NCBI GenBank assembly: GCA_023418315.1
Contig: JAEZZY010000040.1
Coordinates: forward strand, 115,362-179,361
Direction: 5' to 3'
From: Bacteroidota bacterium
Lineage (GTDB): Bacteria > Bacteroidota > Bacteroidia > Chitinophagales > Chitinophagaceae
DNA: 64,000 bases
Shown: piece by piece, positions 26,632 to 36,200 of the stretch
Layout: each line of letters begins with the position of its first letter
Position numbering within the stretch: the stretch's first letter is position 1
Translations under genes and position numbers: made by a program
The notes under the pieces: model-generated
Seen by the model: only the letters and a program-made list of their open reading frames with translations
Databases searched by the model: none
Told to the model about the DNA's origin: nothing

Positions 26632-27594
26632 TTAGTTTTTCCTGCTAATGGCTTTTTCTGCTGCTTTGATGATATTTTCCTTTGTCAATCCGTATTTTTC
26701 CAGAAGCTGCATAGGCGTGCCGCTTTCTCCGAAAGTATCTTGCACGGCTACATATTCATGCGGTGCGGGGCAGGCACGGGAGGCTACATTCGCAATGCTG
26801 TCGCCTAAGCCGCCGTTAATCTGATGCTCTTCCGCCGTAACGATGCAACCGGTTTTTTGGATGGAATTTATTACTGCCGCTTCATCCAAAGGTTTGATGG
26901 TGTGGATATTGATTAATTCTACGGAGATGCCCTTAGCTTCCAGCTCTTTGGCTGCTTCTACCGCCAGCCATACCAAATGCCCGCAAGCGAAGATGCTGAC
27001 ATCCGTTCCTTCTGCTAAAACCTGTGCTTTTCCGATTTCAAATTTTTCATCGGGGCTGGTAAAATTGGCCCATTTAGGTCGTCCGAAGCGTAGATAAACA
27101 GGACCTTCATGTTCGGCAATGGCGATGGTAGCCGCTTTGGTTTGGTTAAAATCACAAGGAACGATTACCGTCATGCCGGGCAACATTTTCATCATGCCTA
27201 TATCTTCTAATACCTGATGCGTAGCGCCGTCTTCGCCCAGGGTAAGCCCAGCATGCGACGCGCATATCTTCACATTTTTGCCGCTATAGGCAATAGACTG
27301 CCGCACCTGATCATATACCCGCGAAGTAGAAAAGTTGGCAAAAGTGGTGGTATAAGGAATTTTTCCGCCTATGGTGAGCCCGGCGGCAACGCCCATCATA
27401 TTGGCTTCGGAAATGCCGCATTGTACAAAGCGTTCCGGAAATTCTTTGATAAACGCATTCAGCTTCAAAGACCCGGCGAGGTCGGCAGTGAGCGCCACTA
27501 CATTCGGATTTTTTCTTCCTGCCTCCAGGATGCCTTCGCCAAAGCCTGCACGGGTTTCTTTCTCGTCTATTTTGTTGATGTTTGAAATGGACAT
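26632..27594 (-). CDS. transketolase, C-terminal half (split enzyme)
   Basis: The 320-residue protein corresponds to the pyrimidine-binding and C-terminal domains of transketolase: AGFGEGILEAGRKNPNVVALTADL, GISEANMMGVAAGL, SHAGLTLGEDGATHQVLEDIGMMKMLPGM, and the C-terminal TAEEHQINGGLG block. The thiamine-diphosphate-binding N-terminal half must come from another gene; it is not adjacent, since the upstream neighbour is a divergent secreted protein. Split transketolases are known in many bacteria and archaea, usually with both halves side by side. It moves two-carbon units in the pentose phosphate pathway. Confidence 0.88.
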   Translation of the reverse strand: MSISNINKIDEKETRAGFGEGILEAGRKNPNVVALTADLAGSLKLNAFIKEFPERFVQCGISEANMMGVAAGLTIGGKIPYTTTFANFSTSRVYDQVRQSIAYSGKNVKICASHAGLTLGEDGATHQVLEDIGMMKMLPGMTVIVPCDFNQTKAATIAIAEHEGPVYLRFGRPKWANFTSPDEKFEIGKAQVLAEGTDVSIFACGHLVWLAVEAAKELEAKGISVELINIHTIKPLDEAAVINSIQKTGCIVTAEEHQINGGLGDSIANVASRACPAPHEYVAVQDTFGESGTPMQLLEKYGLTKENIIKAAEKAISRKN

Positions 27595-27642
27595 GATTTC
27601 AGTAAAAATTCAAAAATAAAAATTCAAAAATGGTTGCGATTG

Positions 27643-27650
27643 CAAAAGTA
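27643..27650 (-). promoter_or_regulatory. -7 box of the transketolase gene
   Basis: On the minus strand TACTTTTG matches TAnnTTTG, 48 bases upstream of the transketolase ATG. No standard -33 TTG was found at 19-21 bases. Confidence 0.45.
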
Positions 27651-27856
27651 AAATTTCAAAAAGGATTTATGGGAAAAATTCCCGTCTGTTTTTAAAGGGA
27701 TTTTAAAACCAAGCATAACCGATATCCTCCCTATAAACCCTCTTTCTCTCTTCCTGATTTCCCGCAAGCCAGCAGATATTTATTTTGAAATAAATTATCT
27801 TGCTGTTGATATGAAAAAAATGCGTACATTTCATGCTTAAACCAAAAACTATTTAT

Positions 27857-29692
27857 ATGAAAAAACTCACCTTAATCTTATCAGGTATTTTATCGGGTTT
27901 TATAGGAGTAGCGCAGATTTCCATAACAGGTTCCTCCCTTAGTTACCTGCAAGACTTCAACAGCTTGGATACCACCAATACGAATAGCGCCAACTTGCCG
28001 TCCGGATGGGAAATAAAGGAAACAGGTACCAGCGCCACTACAGTAAACAATCAATATAAAGGAAACAGCGGCACGGGTACTACGGGCGATACCTATAGCT
28101 ACGGCAATCCCGGCGTTGCGGAACGTGCGCTGGGTAGCATAGCTTCCGGTTCCAACAAACCTTCCTACGGCGCAAGGTTTATGAATAATACCGGAGCGGT
28201 AATCAGTTCGTTTTCGCTCAGCTATCAAGGAGAGCAATGGCGGAGAGGCTCCACTACCCTTGCCGATTCTTTGGTATTTTCCTATAGCATCAATGCAGAT
28301 AGCCTGGGCGACCCTGCCGCGAGCTGGACGGTCGTAAACAGCCTGACGCTCACGTCCATCAATCTTTCTACTCCTACCGGCACGGCTATAGACGGCAATG
28401 TGAATACAAACACCGTTTCGGACATAGTGCCTATAAACCTACCTACAGGAGCGATACTCACCCTCAAATGGAGTGATGTGGATGTAAGCGGCGGTGATGA
28501 CGGCTTAGCCCTTGATGATGTTTCACTCACTTTCACTACAAGCGCTCCGCCCACGCCCAATTATCATCCTGTACTCATTTCGATAAACCCTGCCGATAAC
28601 AGCAGTAACCTGCCTGCATCGCTTGATTCCCTGCAACTTGTATTCGACAGGCAGATAGCCATAGGCGCGGGAGATGTGATGATTCAAAATGAAACCGACA
28701 AGACGATGCAGACCCTCACTTTGTCTTCTGCCAACACTACGGTTTCGGGATTTACCGCTACTATAAAGGGGATGAATTTGTTACCGGGAAAGAACTATCA
28801 TATCCTGATGGATTCTACGGCTTTTGATACGGCGGGCTATGTAAGCGCCGGTATTTATGATACTACTGTTTGGAATTTTTCTACGGCTGCGCCCACTCCA
28901 TCACCCACGGCTACCGGCTTGAATGAAAATTTTGATACTTCCTGCGGCGCTAATCCTACCCATTTGCCTATGGGATGGACCGCCTATAGCGTTGCCGGAT
29001 TGCAACAATGGGACTGCATCGCCTATGGCAGGAATACAACACCGGGTGTGCAGATGAATGGCTATTCGGGTGGAAATAATGTCAATGAAGACTGGCTGAT
29101 TACCCCGTTGTTGGATCTTTCCGCCATGCCTGCCGCCTACCTCCTTTTTGATCATTGGAAAAGGTTCAGCTCTGGAGACGAATTAGCCGTGCTGTTCTCT
29201 TATGATTATTCGGGTGCGGGAGATCCTAACGATGCCACTTGGACCAACCTGAATATGATTGCCCCAAGCCCTGCCGATACCGGCATCTGGAAACACTTTG
29301 AAGCCAACATTACAGCACCTGCTGCTCAGCCGCTTTATCTGGCCTTCCAATATCTATCTACCGCTACGGAAGGCTATCAATCGCGATTGGATAATGTATT
29401 AATTTCTGCCACGCCAGATAAAGTGAAGGCTATAAACAAGGCTTCGGGGAGTTTCTGCGTGCTGGGACACAGCGATGGCAAGGAGATAATGCTGAGCTTG
29501 AAAATGAAAGAAGGCGATTATTCCCTTTCGGTATATGATCTTTCGGGCAGGGAATTGTACCATACACCCATCTATATCCAGGCAAGTGAGCAGAAAATAA
29601 TCGTAAGAGATATGAATCTTGCAAGCGGTATGTATTTCATTAAATTAGGAAATAAGGAAGGCATGGAAACGGTTAAATTTATAGTGCGGTAG
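27857..29692 (+). CDS. T9SS-exported adhesin-like protein (Ig-like, cleaved-adhesin/jelly-roll and sorting domains)
   Basis: The 611-residue protein begins with a signal peptide (MKKLTLILSGILSGFIGVAQ). I chose the ATG at 27857 over the in-frame ATG at 27833 because it starts this signal. It then has an N-terminal beta-sandwich, a bacterial Ig-like domain (INPADNSSNLPASLDSLQLVFDR), a cleaved-adhesin or choice-of-anchor-J domain (GWTAYSVAGLQQWDC... GYSGGNNVNEDWLITPLLDLS), and a type IX sorting domain (YSLSVYDLSGRELYHTPI to ETVKFIVR). It is probably surface-attached and may bind carbohydrate or host/particle surfaces. A terminator follows. Confidence 0.82.
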   Translation: MKKLTLILSGILSGFIGVAQISITGSSLSYLQDFNSLDTTNTNSANLPSGWEIKETGTSATTVNNQYKGNSGTGTTGDTYSYGNPGVAERALGSIASGSNKPSYGARFMNNTGAVISSFSLSYQGEQWRRGSTTLADSLVFSYSINADSLGDPAASWTVVNSLTLTSINLSTPTGTAIDGNVNTNTVSDIVPINLPTGAILTLKWSDVDVSGGDDGLALDDVSLTFTTSAPPTPNYHPVLISINPADNSSNLPASLDSLQLVFDRQIAIGAGDVMIQNETDKTMQTLTLSSANTTVSGFTATIKGMNLLPGKNYHILMDSTAFDTAGYVSAGIYDTTVWNFSTAAPTPSPTATGLNENFDTSCGANPTHLPMGWTAYSVAGLQQWDCIAYGRNTTPGVQMNGYSGGNNVNEDWLITPLLDLSAMPAAYLLFDHWKRFSSGDELAVLFSYDYSGAGDPNDATWTNLNMIAPSPADTGIWKHFEANITAPAAQPLYLAFQYLSTATEGYQSRLDNVLISATPDKVKAINKASGSFCVLGHSDGKEIMLSLKMKEGDYSLSVYDLSGRELYHTPIYIQASEQKIIVRDMNLASGMYFIKLGNKEGMETVKFIVR

Positions 29693-29718
29693 AATTGTCA
29701 TGTACATGTCATAACTCA

Positions 29719-29746
29719 AGCCTCCCGCATTTTGGGGGGCTTTTTA
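29719..29746 (+). terminator. intrinsic terminator of the adhesin-like gene
   Basis: An AGCCTCCC/GGGGGGCT-type stem (one G-U pair) with a T-run lies 27 bases past the adhesin stop codon. It lies before the ATG at 29785, arguing against the longer reading frame of the next gene. Confidence 0.8.
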
Positions 29747-29784
29747 TATTATTTCTAACAGGGATTTCCGGTAACTTGCGTGCC

Positions 29785-31218
29785 ATGAAAAAATTTATTA
29801 CAGCCTTAGTGGCTTGTGTGGGCTTTGTGTCTGTCGCGTATGCGCAATCTATTTCTGAAAATGGGTGCGGCACTATTACCACGGCAGAAGAGCAGCAACG
29901 TGTTTATGATTTTGTAGCCCAGGGGATGCCTGCTGCTAAAGGCACCGCCGGAATGGACAGCATTCCTTTATCCATTCATATCGTAGGAAAAACGAACGGT
30001 ACGGGCTATTATGACCTGGATAAGCTTTTTCCGCTGATCTGCAACCTGAATACCCATTTTGCTCCCGCCAATTTTTATTTCTATATCGCATGGCCTATTA
30101 CCTATATTAATAATGACAATTATTACCAACACGACTATTCCTCCGGCAGCCAGATGATGTATGCAAACAATGTGGCAAATACTGTAAATGTTTATTTTGT
30201 ACAAGACCCTGCGGGAAATTGCGGTTATTTTACCCACGGTGCAGATGCTGTAGCCATAGGCAAAAACTGTGCAGCCGTAAACAGCACTACCCTTACTCAT
30301 GAGCTGGGACATTATTTCGGTTTACCACACACCTTCAGCGGATGGGAAAGCGGTACTTCCCCCAACCCCGAACGAGTTACCCGTACCGGTATCGGCGCTA
30401 ACTGTAACAATGCAGGAGATGGCTTTTGCGATACAGATGCAGACTACCTAAGCTATAGATGGAACTGCCCTTATAGCGGCCCGGCGCTTACCGATCCCCT
30501 CGGCGTTACAGTCAATCCCGATCCCTCCTTTTATATGTCGTACGCTACGGATGCCTGTACCAATCGCTTCAGTGCACAGCAAATCGCTTTTATGCAATAC
30601 AACTTGTATAATAAACGCCCTAATCTCCTGGCACAATCATCCGCCCCTTATTCCGCTATGGACACGCCTAAAATAGCTTACCCTTCCCCTATGATGTACG
30701 CCAACGACCAGACGATAAGATGGAACAGAGTGCCCGGTGCCCAGTATTATTTTGTAAAACTCTCCACACAAAGCCTACCCTCTTTATATAGGGAAAAATG
30801 GCTGACGGCTGATACCTTCGTGCATATTACCACCGAAATGTATAATAACGTAGGCTACTATGCTTATGTTACGCCGCTCAGCAATAAGAATGTATGCTCC
30901 GATAAAACCAGTCAAGAACCCTTTACCTATACCAGCGCCCTGGCTGTAACGGATGTGCTGCCTGATGCAAGCGTTCAAATCGTTCCCAACCCTGCTGCTG
31001 ACTATGTAACCATCAGCACGGATCCTTCCTTTAAAGGAAACTATTCGGTAACGGTGATGAATATGGCCGGGCAAATCGTGAAGCAACAAGAAACGGGATT
31101 CCAAACTTCCGGTAATGCGGTAACCTTCCCTACTACAGACCTGAGCAACGGCATCTATACCGTGAAAATATCCGGGGAAAAAGGAACCTTAGTGAAAAAA
31201 TTGGTGATTCAACACTAA
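29785..31218 (+). CDS. secreted M43-type (pappalysin-like) zinc metalloprotease with T9SS sorting domain
   Basis: The 477-residue protein starts at the ATG at 29785, which opens a signal peptide (MKKFITALVACVGFVSVAYAQ). The extended metzincin motif HELGHYFGLPH (H172, E173, H176, H182) is complete, and a methionine follows in SFYMSYATDAC, as expected for the Met-turn of the M43 family. Cys residues around GNCGYF, GKNCAA and GDGFCDTD also fit pappalysin-like enzymes. A fibronectin-like region and a C-terminal sorting domain (VQIVPNPAADYVTIST to GTLVKKLVIQH) follow. It is likely an extracellular protease, distinct from the adhesin-like protein upstream. Confidence 0.88.
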   Translation: MKKFITALVACVGFVSVAYAQSISENGCGTITTAEEQQRVYDFVAQGMPAAKGTAGMDSIPLSIHIVGKTNGTGYYDLDKLFPLICNLNTHFAPANFYFYIAWPITYINNDNYYQHDYSSGSQMMYANNVANTVNVYFVQDPAGNCGYFTHGADAVAIGKNCAAVNSTTLTHELGHYFGLPHTFSGWESGTSPNPERVTRTGIGANCNNAGDGFCDTDADYLSYRWNCPYSGPALTDPLGVTVNPDPSFYMSYATDACTNRFSAQQIAFMQYNLYNKRPNLLAQSSAPYSAMDTPKIAYPSPMMYANDQTIRWNRVPGAQYYFVKLSTQSLPSLYREKWLTADTFVHITTEMYNNVGYYAYVTPLSNKNVCSDKTSQEPFTYTSALAVTDVLPDASVQIVPNPAADYVTISTDPSFKGNYSVTVMNMAGQIVKQQETGFQTSGNAVTFPTTDLSNGIYTVKISGEKGTLVKKLVIQH

Positions 31219-31280
31219 GATTCAAAGCGTAGGAAGCTATCAACTTCGGAGATCAACGGCAAAAGAAATTAGGACAGACG

Positions 31281-31312
31281 TTTTGTCAAACCCTAAAATC
31301 TTCCTACATTTG
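31281..31312 (+). promoter_or_regulatory. promoter of the rimP-nusA-infB operon
   Basis: A -33 element TTTTG (31281-31285) and a -7 box TACATTTG (31305-31312) are separated by 19 bases, an ideal Bacteroidota sigma-A promoter. Transcription would begin near 31318, giving a leader of about 56 bases before rimP that contains a terminator-like hairpin. Confidence 0.75.
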
Positions 31313-31336
31313 CACTCGGAAATAAAACGAATTGAC

Positions 31337-31366
31337 AGGGGCTCTTAAAAGTGCCCCTTGTTTTTT
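31337..31366 (+). promoter_or_regulatory. terminator-like hairpin in the rimP leader
   Basis: AGGGGC and GCCCCT (31337-31342 and 31353-31358) form a 6-bp stem around a 10-base loop and are followed by TTGTTTTTT. The hairpin lies after the promoter and before the rimP ATG at 31374, so it would act on this operon: as an attenuator or as a control point for NusA-dependent termination. Confidence 0.65.
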
Positions 31367-31373
31367 ACCTGAA

Positions 31374-31829
31374 ATGGACAGTTTAGAACAAATAAAAATA
31401 TTACTCGCGCCGCTTTTAGAAGGTACCGATATGTTTTTGGTGAACCTGAAAATAAAACCCACCAACAATATAAAAGTATTTCTGGATGCAGACAGCGGCT
31501 TGTCTATAGGCAAATGTGCAGACATCAACCGTAAGCTCTATACGCTGATAGAAGAGCAAGCCCTCTTCCCCGACGGCGATTTTTCGCTGGAAGTATCCAG
31601 CCCCGGTGTGGACGAACCCTTGACCACTACAAGACAATATAAAAAGAACATCGGCCGCACCGTAGCCATCGCCTTTCAGGAAGAAACGCCGGAAAAAACA
31701 GGCATTCTCAAAGAAGTGAACGAAGACACGCTCATTCTGGAAGTAAAAATCCCTAAGAAAAAAGAAACCGAACGCATAGAAATACCTTTTTCAATAATTA
31801 AAACCATAACAGTACAAATCGTTTTTTAA
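31374..31829 (+). CDS. rimP: ribosome maturation factor RimP
   Basis: The 151-residue protein starts at the ATG at 31374, after the leader hairpin; the open frame to a TTG at 31332 would run through the hairpin and is rejected. It has the RimP core LNLKIKPTNNIKVFLDADSGLSIGKCADINRKL followed by SLEVSSPGVDEPLTTTRQYKKNIGR, the most conserved block of the family. RimP assists assembly of the 30S subunit. It is 14 bases upstream of nusA, an order conserved in most bacteria. Confidence 0.92.
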   Translation: MDSLEQIKILLAPLLEGTDMFLVNLKIKPTNNIKVFLDADSGLSIGKCADINRKLYTLIEEQALFPDGDFSLEVSSPGVDEPLTTTRQYKKNIGRTVAIAFQEETPEKTGILKEVNEDTLILEVKIPKKKETERIEIPFSIIKTITVQIVF

Positions 31830-31843
31830 AATGTTTAAAAACC

Positions 31844-33097
31844 ATGGCTAGTATCAATTTAATTGACTCATTTCAGGAGTTTAAAGACGCGGAAAATATA
31901 GACCGCCCCACCCTGATGAAAGTGATAGAAGATGTGTTCAAAACCTTACTCCGAAAAAAATACGGTACAGATGAGAACTTTGACGTAATTGTGAACGACC
32001 AAACGGGTGATCTGGAAATCTTCCGCCGCCGCATCATTGTGGAAGACGGATTTTCTGAAGATGATAATTTAGAAATAGAATACTCCGAAGCCATTAAAAT
32101 AGAACCGGATTACAGCATCGGCGAAGAGGTATATGAAGAAATAAACGTAGCGGATTTCGGACGCAGAGCCGTACTCGCCGCCAAACAAACACTGGCTTCC
32201 CGCATAGGCGATCTTAAAAAGAAAAACCTGCTGGATAAATATGCCGACCGCATAGGCGAAATCATCAACGGAGAAGTATATCAGATATGGAAAAAAGAAA
32301 TCCTCCTGCTGGATGATGAAGGCAATGAACTCATCCTCCCAAAATCCGAACAGATACCTACCGATTTTTTCAAAAAAGGAGAAAACGTACGCGCCGTAGT
32401 GAAAAAAGTGGAAATGAGAAACAACGCTCCCGTCATCATCCTCAGCCGCACCCATCCTTCCTTCCTCGAAAAACTGCTGGAAATAGAAGTGCCTGAGATT
32501 ATGGATGGCTTGATTGTTGTGAAGAAAATAGTGCGCGAACCGGGCGAAAGAGCCAAAGTAGCCGTAGAAAGCTATGACGACCGTATAGACCCCGTAGGTG
32601 CCTGCGTAGGTATGAAAGGAAGCCGCATCCACGGAATCGTAAGAGAATTGAGAAATGAAAATATAGACATCATCAACTTTACCAACAACCAGCAACTGCT
32701 CATACAGCGTTCCCTCACTCCGTCAAAAATCAACCGCATGGAGCTGGATAACGAAACGAAGAAAGCAGATGTGTATCTGGATTCGGACCAAGTATCACTG
32801 GCAATCGGCAAGAAAGGGGTAAACATAAAACTGGCACAAGAACTTACCGGCTACAGCATAGATGTATATAGGGATGTACATGAAGAAGAAATGGATTATG
32901 ATATAGACTTGGATGAATTTGCAGATGAAATAGACGGATGGGTAATAGATGAATTGAAGAAAATAGGTTGCGATACGGCGTTGAGCGTATTAGACCTTTC
33001 CGCAGAAGAATTGGTACGCCGCACCGACCTGGAAGTAGAAACTGTAAAGGACGTGCAGCGCATCCTCAAAGCGGAATTTGAGAACGAGGAAGGATAA
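31844..33097 (+). CDS. nusA: transcription termination/antitermination factor NusA
   Basis: The 417-residue protein shows the NusA order: N-terminal polymerase-binding domain (residues 1-130), S1 domain (about 135-200), and two KH domains (EPGERAKVAVESYDDRIDPVGACVGMKGSRI, and LAIGKKGVNIKLAQELTGYSIDVY), with a short acidic C-terminal part. It modulates pausing, intrinsic termination and antitermination. Located between rimP and infB. A terminator-like hairpin in the operon leader suggests autoregulation. Confidence 0.95.
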   Translation: MASINLIDSFQEFKDAENIDRPTLMKVIEDVFKTLLRKKYGTDENFDVIVNDQTGDLEIFRRRIIVEDGFSEDDNLEIEYSEAIKIEPDYSIGEEVYEEINVADFGRRAVLAAKQTLASRIGDLKKKNLLDKYADRIGEIINGEVYQIWKKEILLLDDEGNELILPKSEQIPTDFFKKGENVRAVVKKVEMRNNAPVIILSRTHPSFLEKLLEIEVPEIMDGLIVVKKIVREPGERAKVAVESYDDRIDPVGACVGMKGSRIHGIVRELRNENIDIINFTNNQQLLIQRSLTPSKINRMELDNETKKADVYLDSDQVSLAIGKKGVNIKLAQELTGYSIDVYRDVHEEEMDYDIDLDEFADEIDGWVIDELKKIGCDTALSVLDLSAEELVRRTDLEVETVKDVQRILKAEFENEEG

Positions 33098-33155
33098 GCC
33101 CAAAAGGTTATTCTTCCACAAACAATTACTTAAACTGCTTTATTGCAGCAAAATA

Positions 33156-33190
33156 TGTAGGTTTGTATGTTGTACCTTACAAAGCCTACA
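33156..33190 (+). other. 12-bp stem hairpin between nusA and infB
   Basis: TGTAGGTTTGTA (33156-33167) pairs with TACAAA-G-CCTACA (33178-33190) around a 10-base loop, with a single bulged G. There is no T-run, so it is not a simple terminator. It lies 31 bases before the infB ATG in a 123-base gap. The bases TAGGTTTG within it also match a -7 box, so an internal infB promoter is an alternative reading. Confidence 0.65.
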
Positions 33191-33220
33191 TAGATAAAAA
33201 TAGATTGAGTAACATATAGA

Positions 33221-36200
33221 ATGGCGACAGTAACAAAAACACCAAGATTGCTTGCAGCAGCAAAAGAATTTAATATCGGAAAGGATACACTCGTGGAATT
33301 CCTTACAGGTAAAGGATTTGAAGTAAATGCAAGTAATCCCAACACGAAGATTACAGAAGAAATGTATGATGCGCTGGCAGCCGAATTTGCCCAAGACAAA
33401 GCAGCCAAACGCAAAAGCGATGCTATAGACCTGCCTCGTGGCGGTGGTGTGGTGCAAGATTTAAAAATCAAAGAAGAACTCCCTAAGAAAGAAGAACCCA
33501 AGCCTATACCGGAGGTCAAAAAAGAAGAACCGCCTAAGAAAGAAGAACCCCAACCCATTATCCCTATAGAAGAAAAAACAGAGGAACCTCAAAAAGAAGA
33601 ACCCCAACCCGTAGCAGAGGTCCAAAAAGAAGAACCCCAACCGGAAATTACAGTTGCCGAAAAAGAAGAAGAACCCGAAGAACTGCCTCAGAAAAATGCA
33701 GCTAAAACGGAAGAAGAACCCGCTACACCCGAAGAAGCACATATAGAAACCAAATCTCCCAAGCTGGAAGGTCCTAAAATACTGGATAAAATCAACCTGG
33801 ATGAGATGAACCTCAGTACCCGCCCCAAAAAAGGAGCGGCTAAAAAATCCACGGCTAAGAAAGAAGAGAAAAAAGAAACAAAAGAAGAAGCAAAAGCCAA
33901 AACAACAAAAGAAAAGGCCAAAGAACCAGCACCTAAAGAAAAAGAAGAGACCAAGCCAAAGACCGAAACACCAGTTGCGAAGGAATCTGTAACCGTACAG
34001 CCTAAAGCGCCCGAAGCCGCAGAGCCGGAAGAGAAAAGAGAGCACATCGAAATGAAAGCGCCGAAGCTGGAAGGACCTAAGATTTTGGGCAAAATAGAAC
34101 TTCCTACGCACTCCCCTTCTTCACGCCCCGACAGGGATAAAGAAAAACGAAGCAGAAAACGCATCCCCGTTCAGAAAAAGCCGGAATCCTTCAAGCCCGG
34201 CGAAGGTGGACGCGGCCCCGGTACGTCGCATGGCGGTAATAGAGACGGTGCTCGCCCCGGAGGACATGGAGGCGACCGCAGAGGCGGATTTGACCGCAGA
34301 GGCGACCGCCGCGGAGCACCTACACCGCAGCAACAGGAAATTGACCAAAAAGCCATTCAAGATAAAATCCGTCAGACACAGGCAAAACTTGCCGGAGGCG
34401 GTTCCAGAAATAAAAATCAGAAAGCCAAATATCGCCGCAACAAGCGCGAAGAGATGGCGGAAAAACGGGCTGCCGAAGAAAGCAATTTAGGCGATAAAAA
34501 AATCCAAGTAACAGAATTTATTTCCGTAAGCGAGCTTGCCAGCCTACTGGATACCGGTTTTGCAGAGATAATCAGCAAATGTATGAGCTTAGGCATTATG
34601 GTATCCATCAATCAGCGTCTGGATGCCGAAGTGATTGAGCTGGTAGCCGGCGAATTTGGCTATGAAGTGGAATTTATCAACCTGGAGCAAGAAGCGGAAA
34701 GCGATGACGAGGATATGGCGGATGCTGAAGAAGATTTGCTGCCGCGTGCGCCTATCGTTACCATCATGGGACACGTAGATCATGGTAAAACCTCCTTGCT
34801 GGATTATATACGCAGCGCCAATGTAGTAGCCGGCGAAGCAGGCGGTATCACCCAGCACATAGGTGCCTACCAGGTTACCACACCTGAAAATAAAAAAATT
34901 ACCTTCTTAGATACCCCCGGCCACGAAGCCTTTACCGCTATGCGTGCCCGCGGTGCCAAAGCAGCAGATATAGCTGTTATCGTGATTGCCGCGGATGATG
35001 CCATCATGCCGCAAACCAAAGAAGCCATTTCACACGCACAGGCAGCTCAGCTACCGATGATCTTTGCTATCAACAAAATAGATAAAGAAGGCGCGAATCC
35101 GGAAAAAATCAAAGAACAGCTTGCCAATATGAACATATTGGTAGAAGACTGGGGTGGTAAATTCCAAAGCCAGGAAATATCTGCCAAGAAAGGAATCAAT
35201 ATGGATCAGCTTCTGGAAAAAATATTGCTGGAAGCAGAATTGCTGGAGCTGAAAGCTAACCCCGACCGGGAAGCAATCGGATCGGTTATAGAAGCTTCCT
35301 TGGATAAGGGACGCGGCTTCCAAGCAACTATTCTCGTACAAAACGGCACCCTGAAACAAGGCGACATGGTTGTGTGCGGACAATACTATGGTAAGGTAAA
35401 AGCCATGTTCAATGAACGTACCCATCGCGTTACCAAAGCCGGGCCTTCATCACCGGTGCAGATACTGGGCTTGAACGGCGCTCCGCAAGCCGGAGAAAAA
35501 CTGAAAGTATATCAAGACGAAACCGAAGCCAAACAAATAGCTACTCATCGCTCTCAGATATTGCGTGAGCAAGGCATCCGCACCCGCAAGCACATCACGC
35601 TGGATGAAATCGGACGCCGACTCGCATTGGGCAACTTTAAAGAATTGTCCGTAATTATTAAAGGTGATTTCGACGGATCTGTAGAAGCCTTGAGCGACTC
35701 CCTGCAAAAACTCTCTACCGAAGAAGTAGCGGTGAACGTCGTACATAAAGGCGTAGGACAAATTACGGAATCGGATGTATTATTGGCTACCGCCTCCGAT
35801 GCTATCATCATTGGCTTCCAGGTGCGCCCGTCCTCACAAGCTGGCAAGCTCGCAGAGCATGAAAATATTGAAATCCGCACCTACTCCATTATCTATGATG
35901 CCATTGAAGAAATCAAAAGCGCTATGGAAGGCCTGCTGGAACCCAAAGTGGAGCGCAAGACAGTTGCCAATGTGGAAATACGCGAAGTGTATAAAATCAG
36001 CGGCGTAGGTACCATTGCCGGTTGCTATGTACAAGACGGAAAAATCAACCGCAATTCTAAAGTGAATCTGATACGCGACGGCATCGTAATCTACAACGGA
36101 GAACTCGCTTCGCTGAAACGCTTTAAAGATGATGTGAAAGAAGTGGCAGCAGGTTATGAATGCGGTATGTCCATCAAAAACTACAACGACATTCGCCAGG

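Noticed and set aside
31332..31373. Earlier TTG start for rimP
   Set aside because: It would translate through the terminator-like hairpin, and the ATG at 31374 fits family length.
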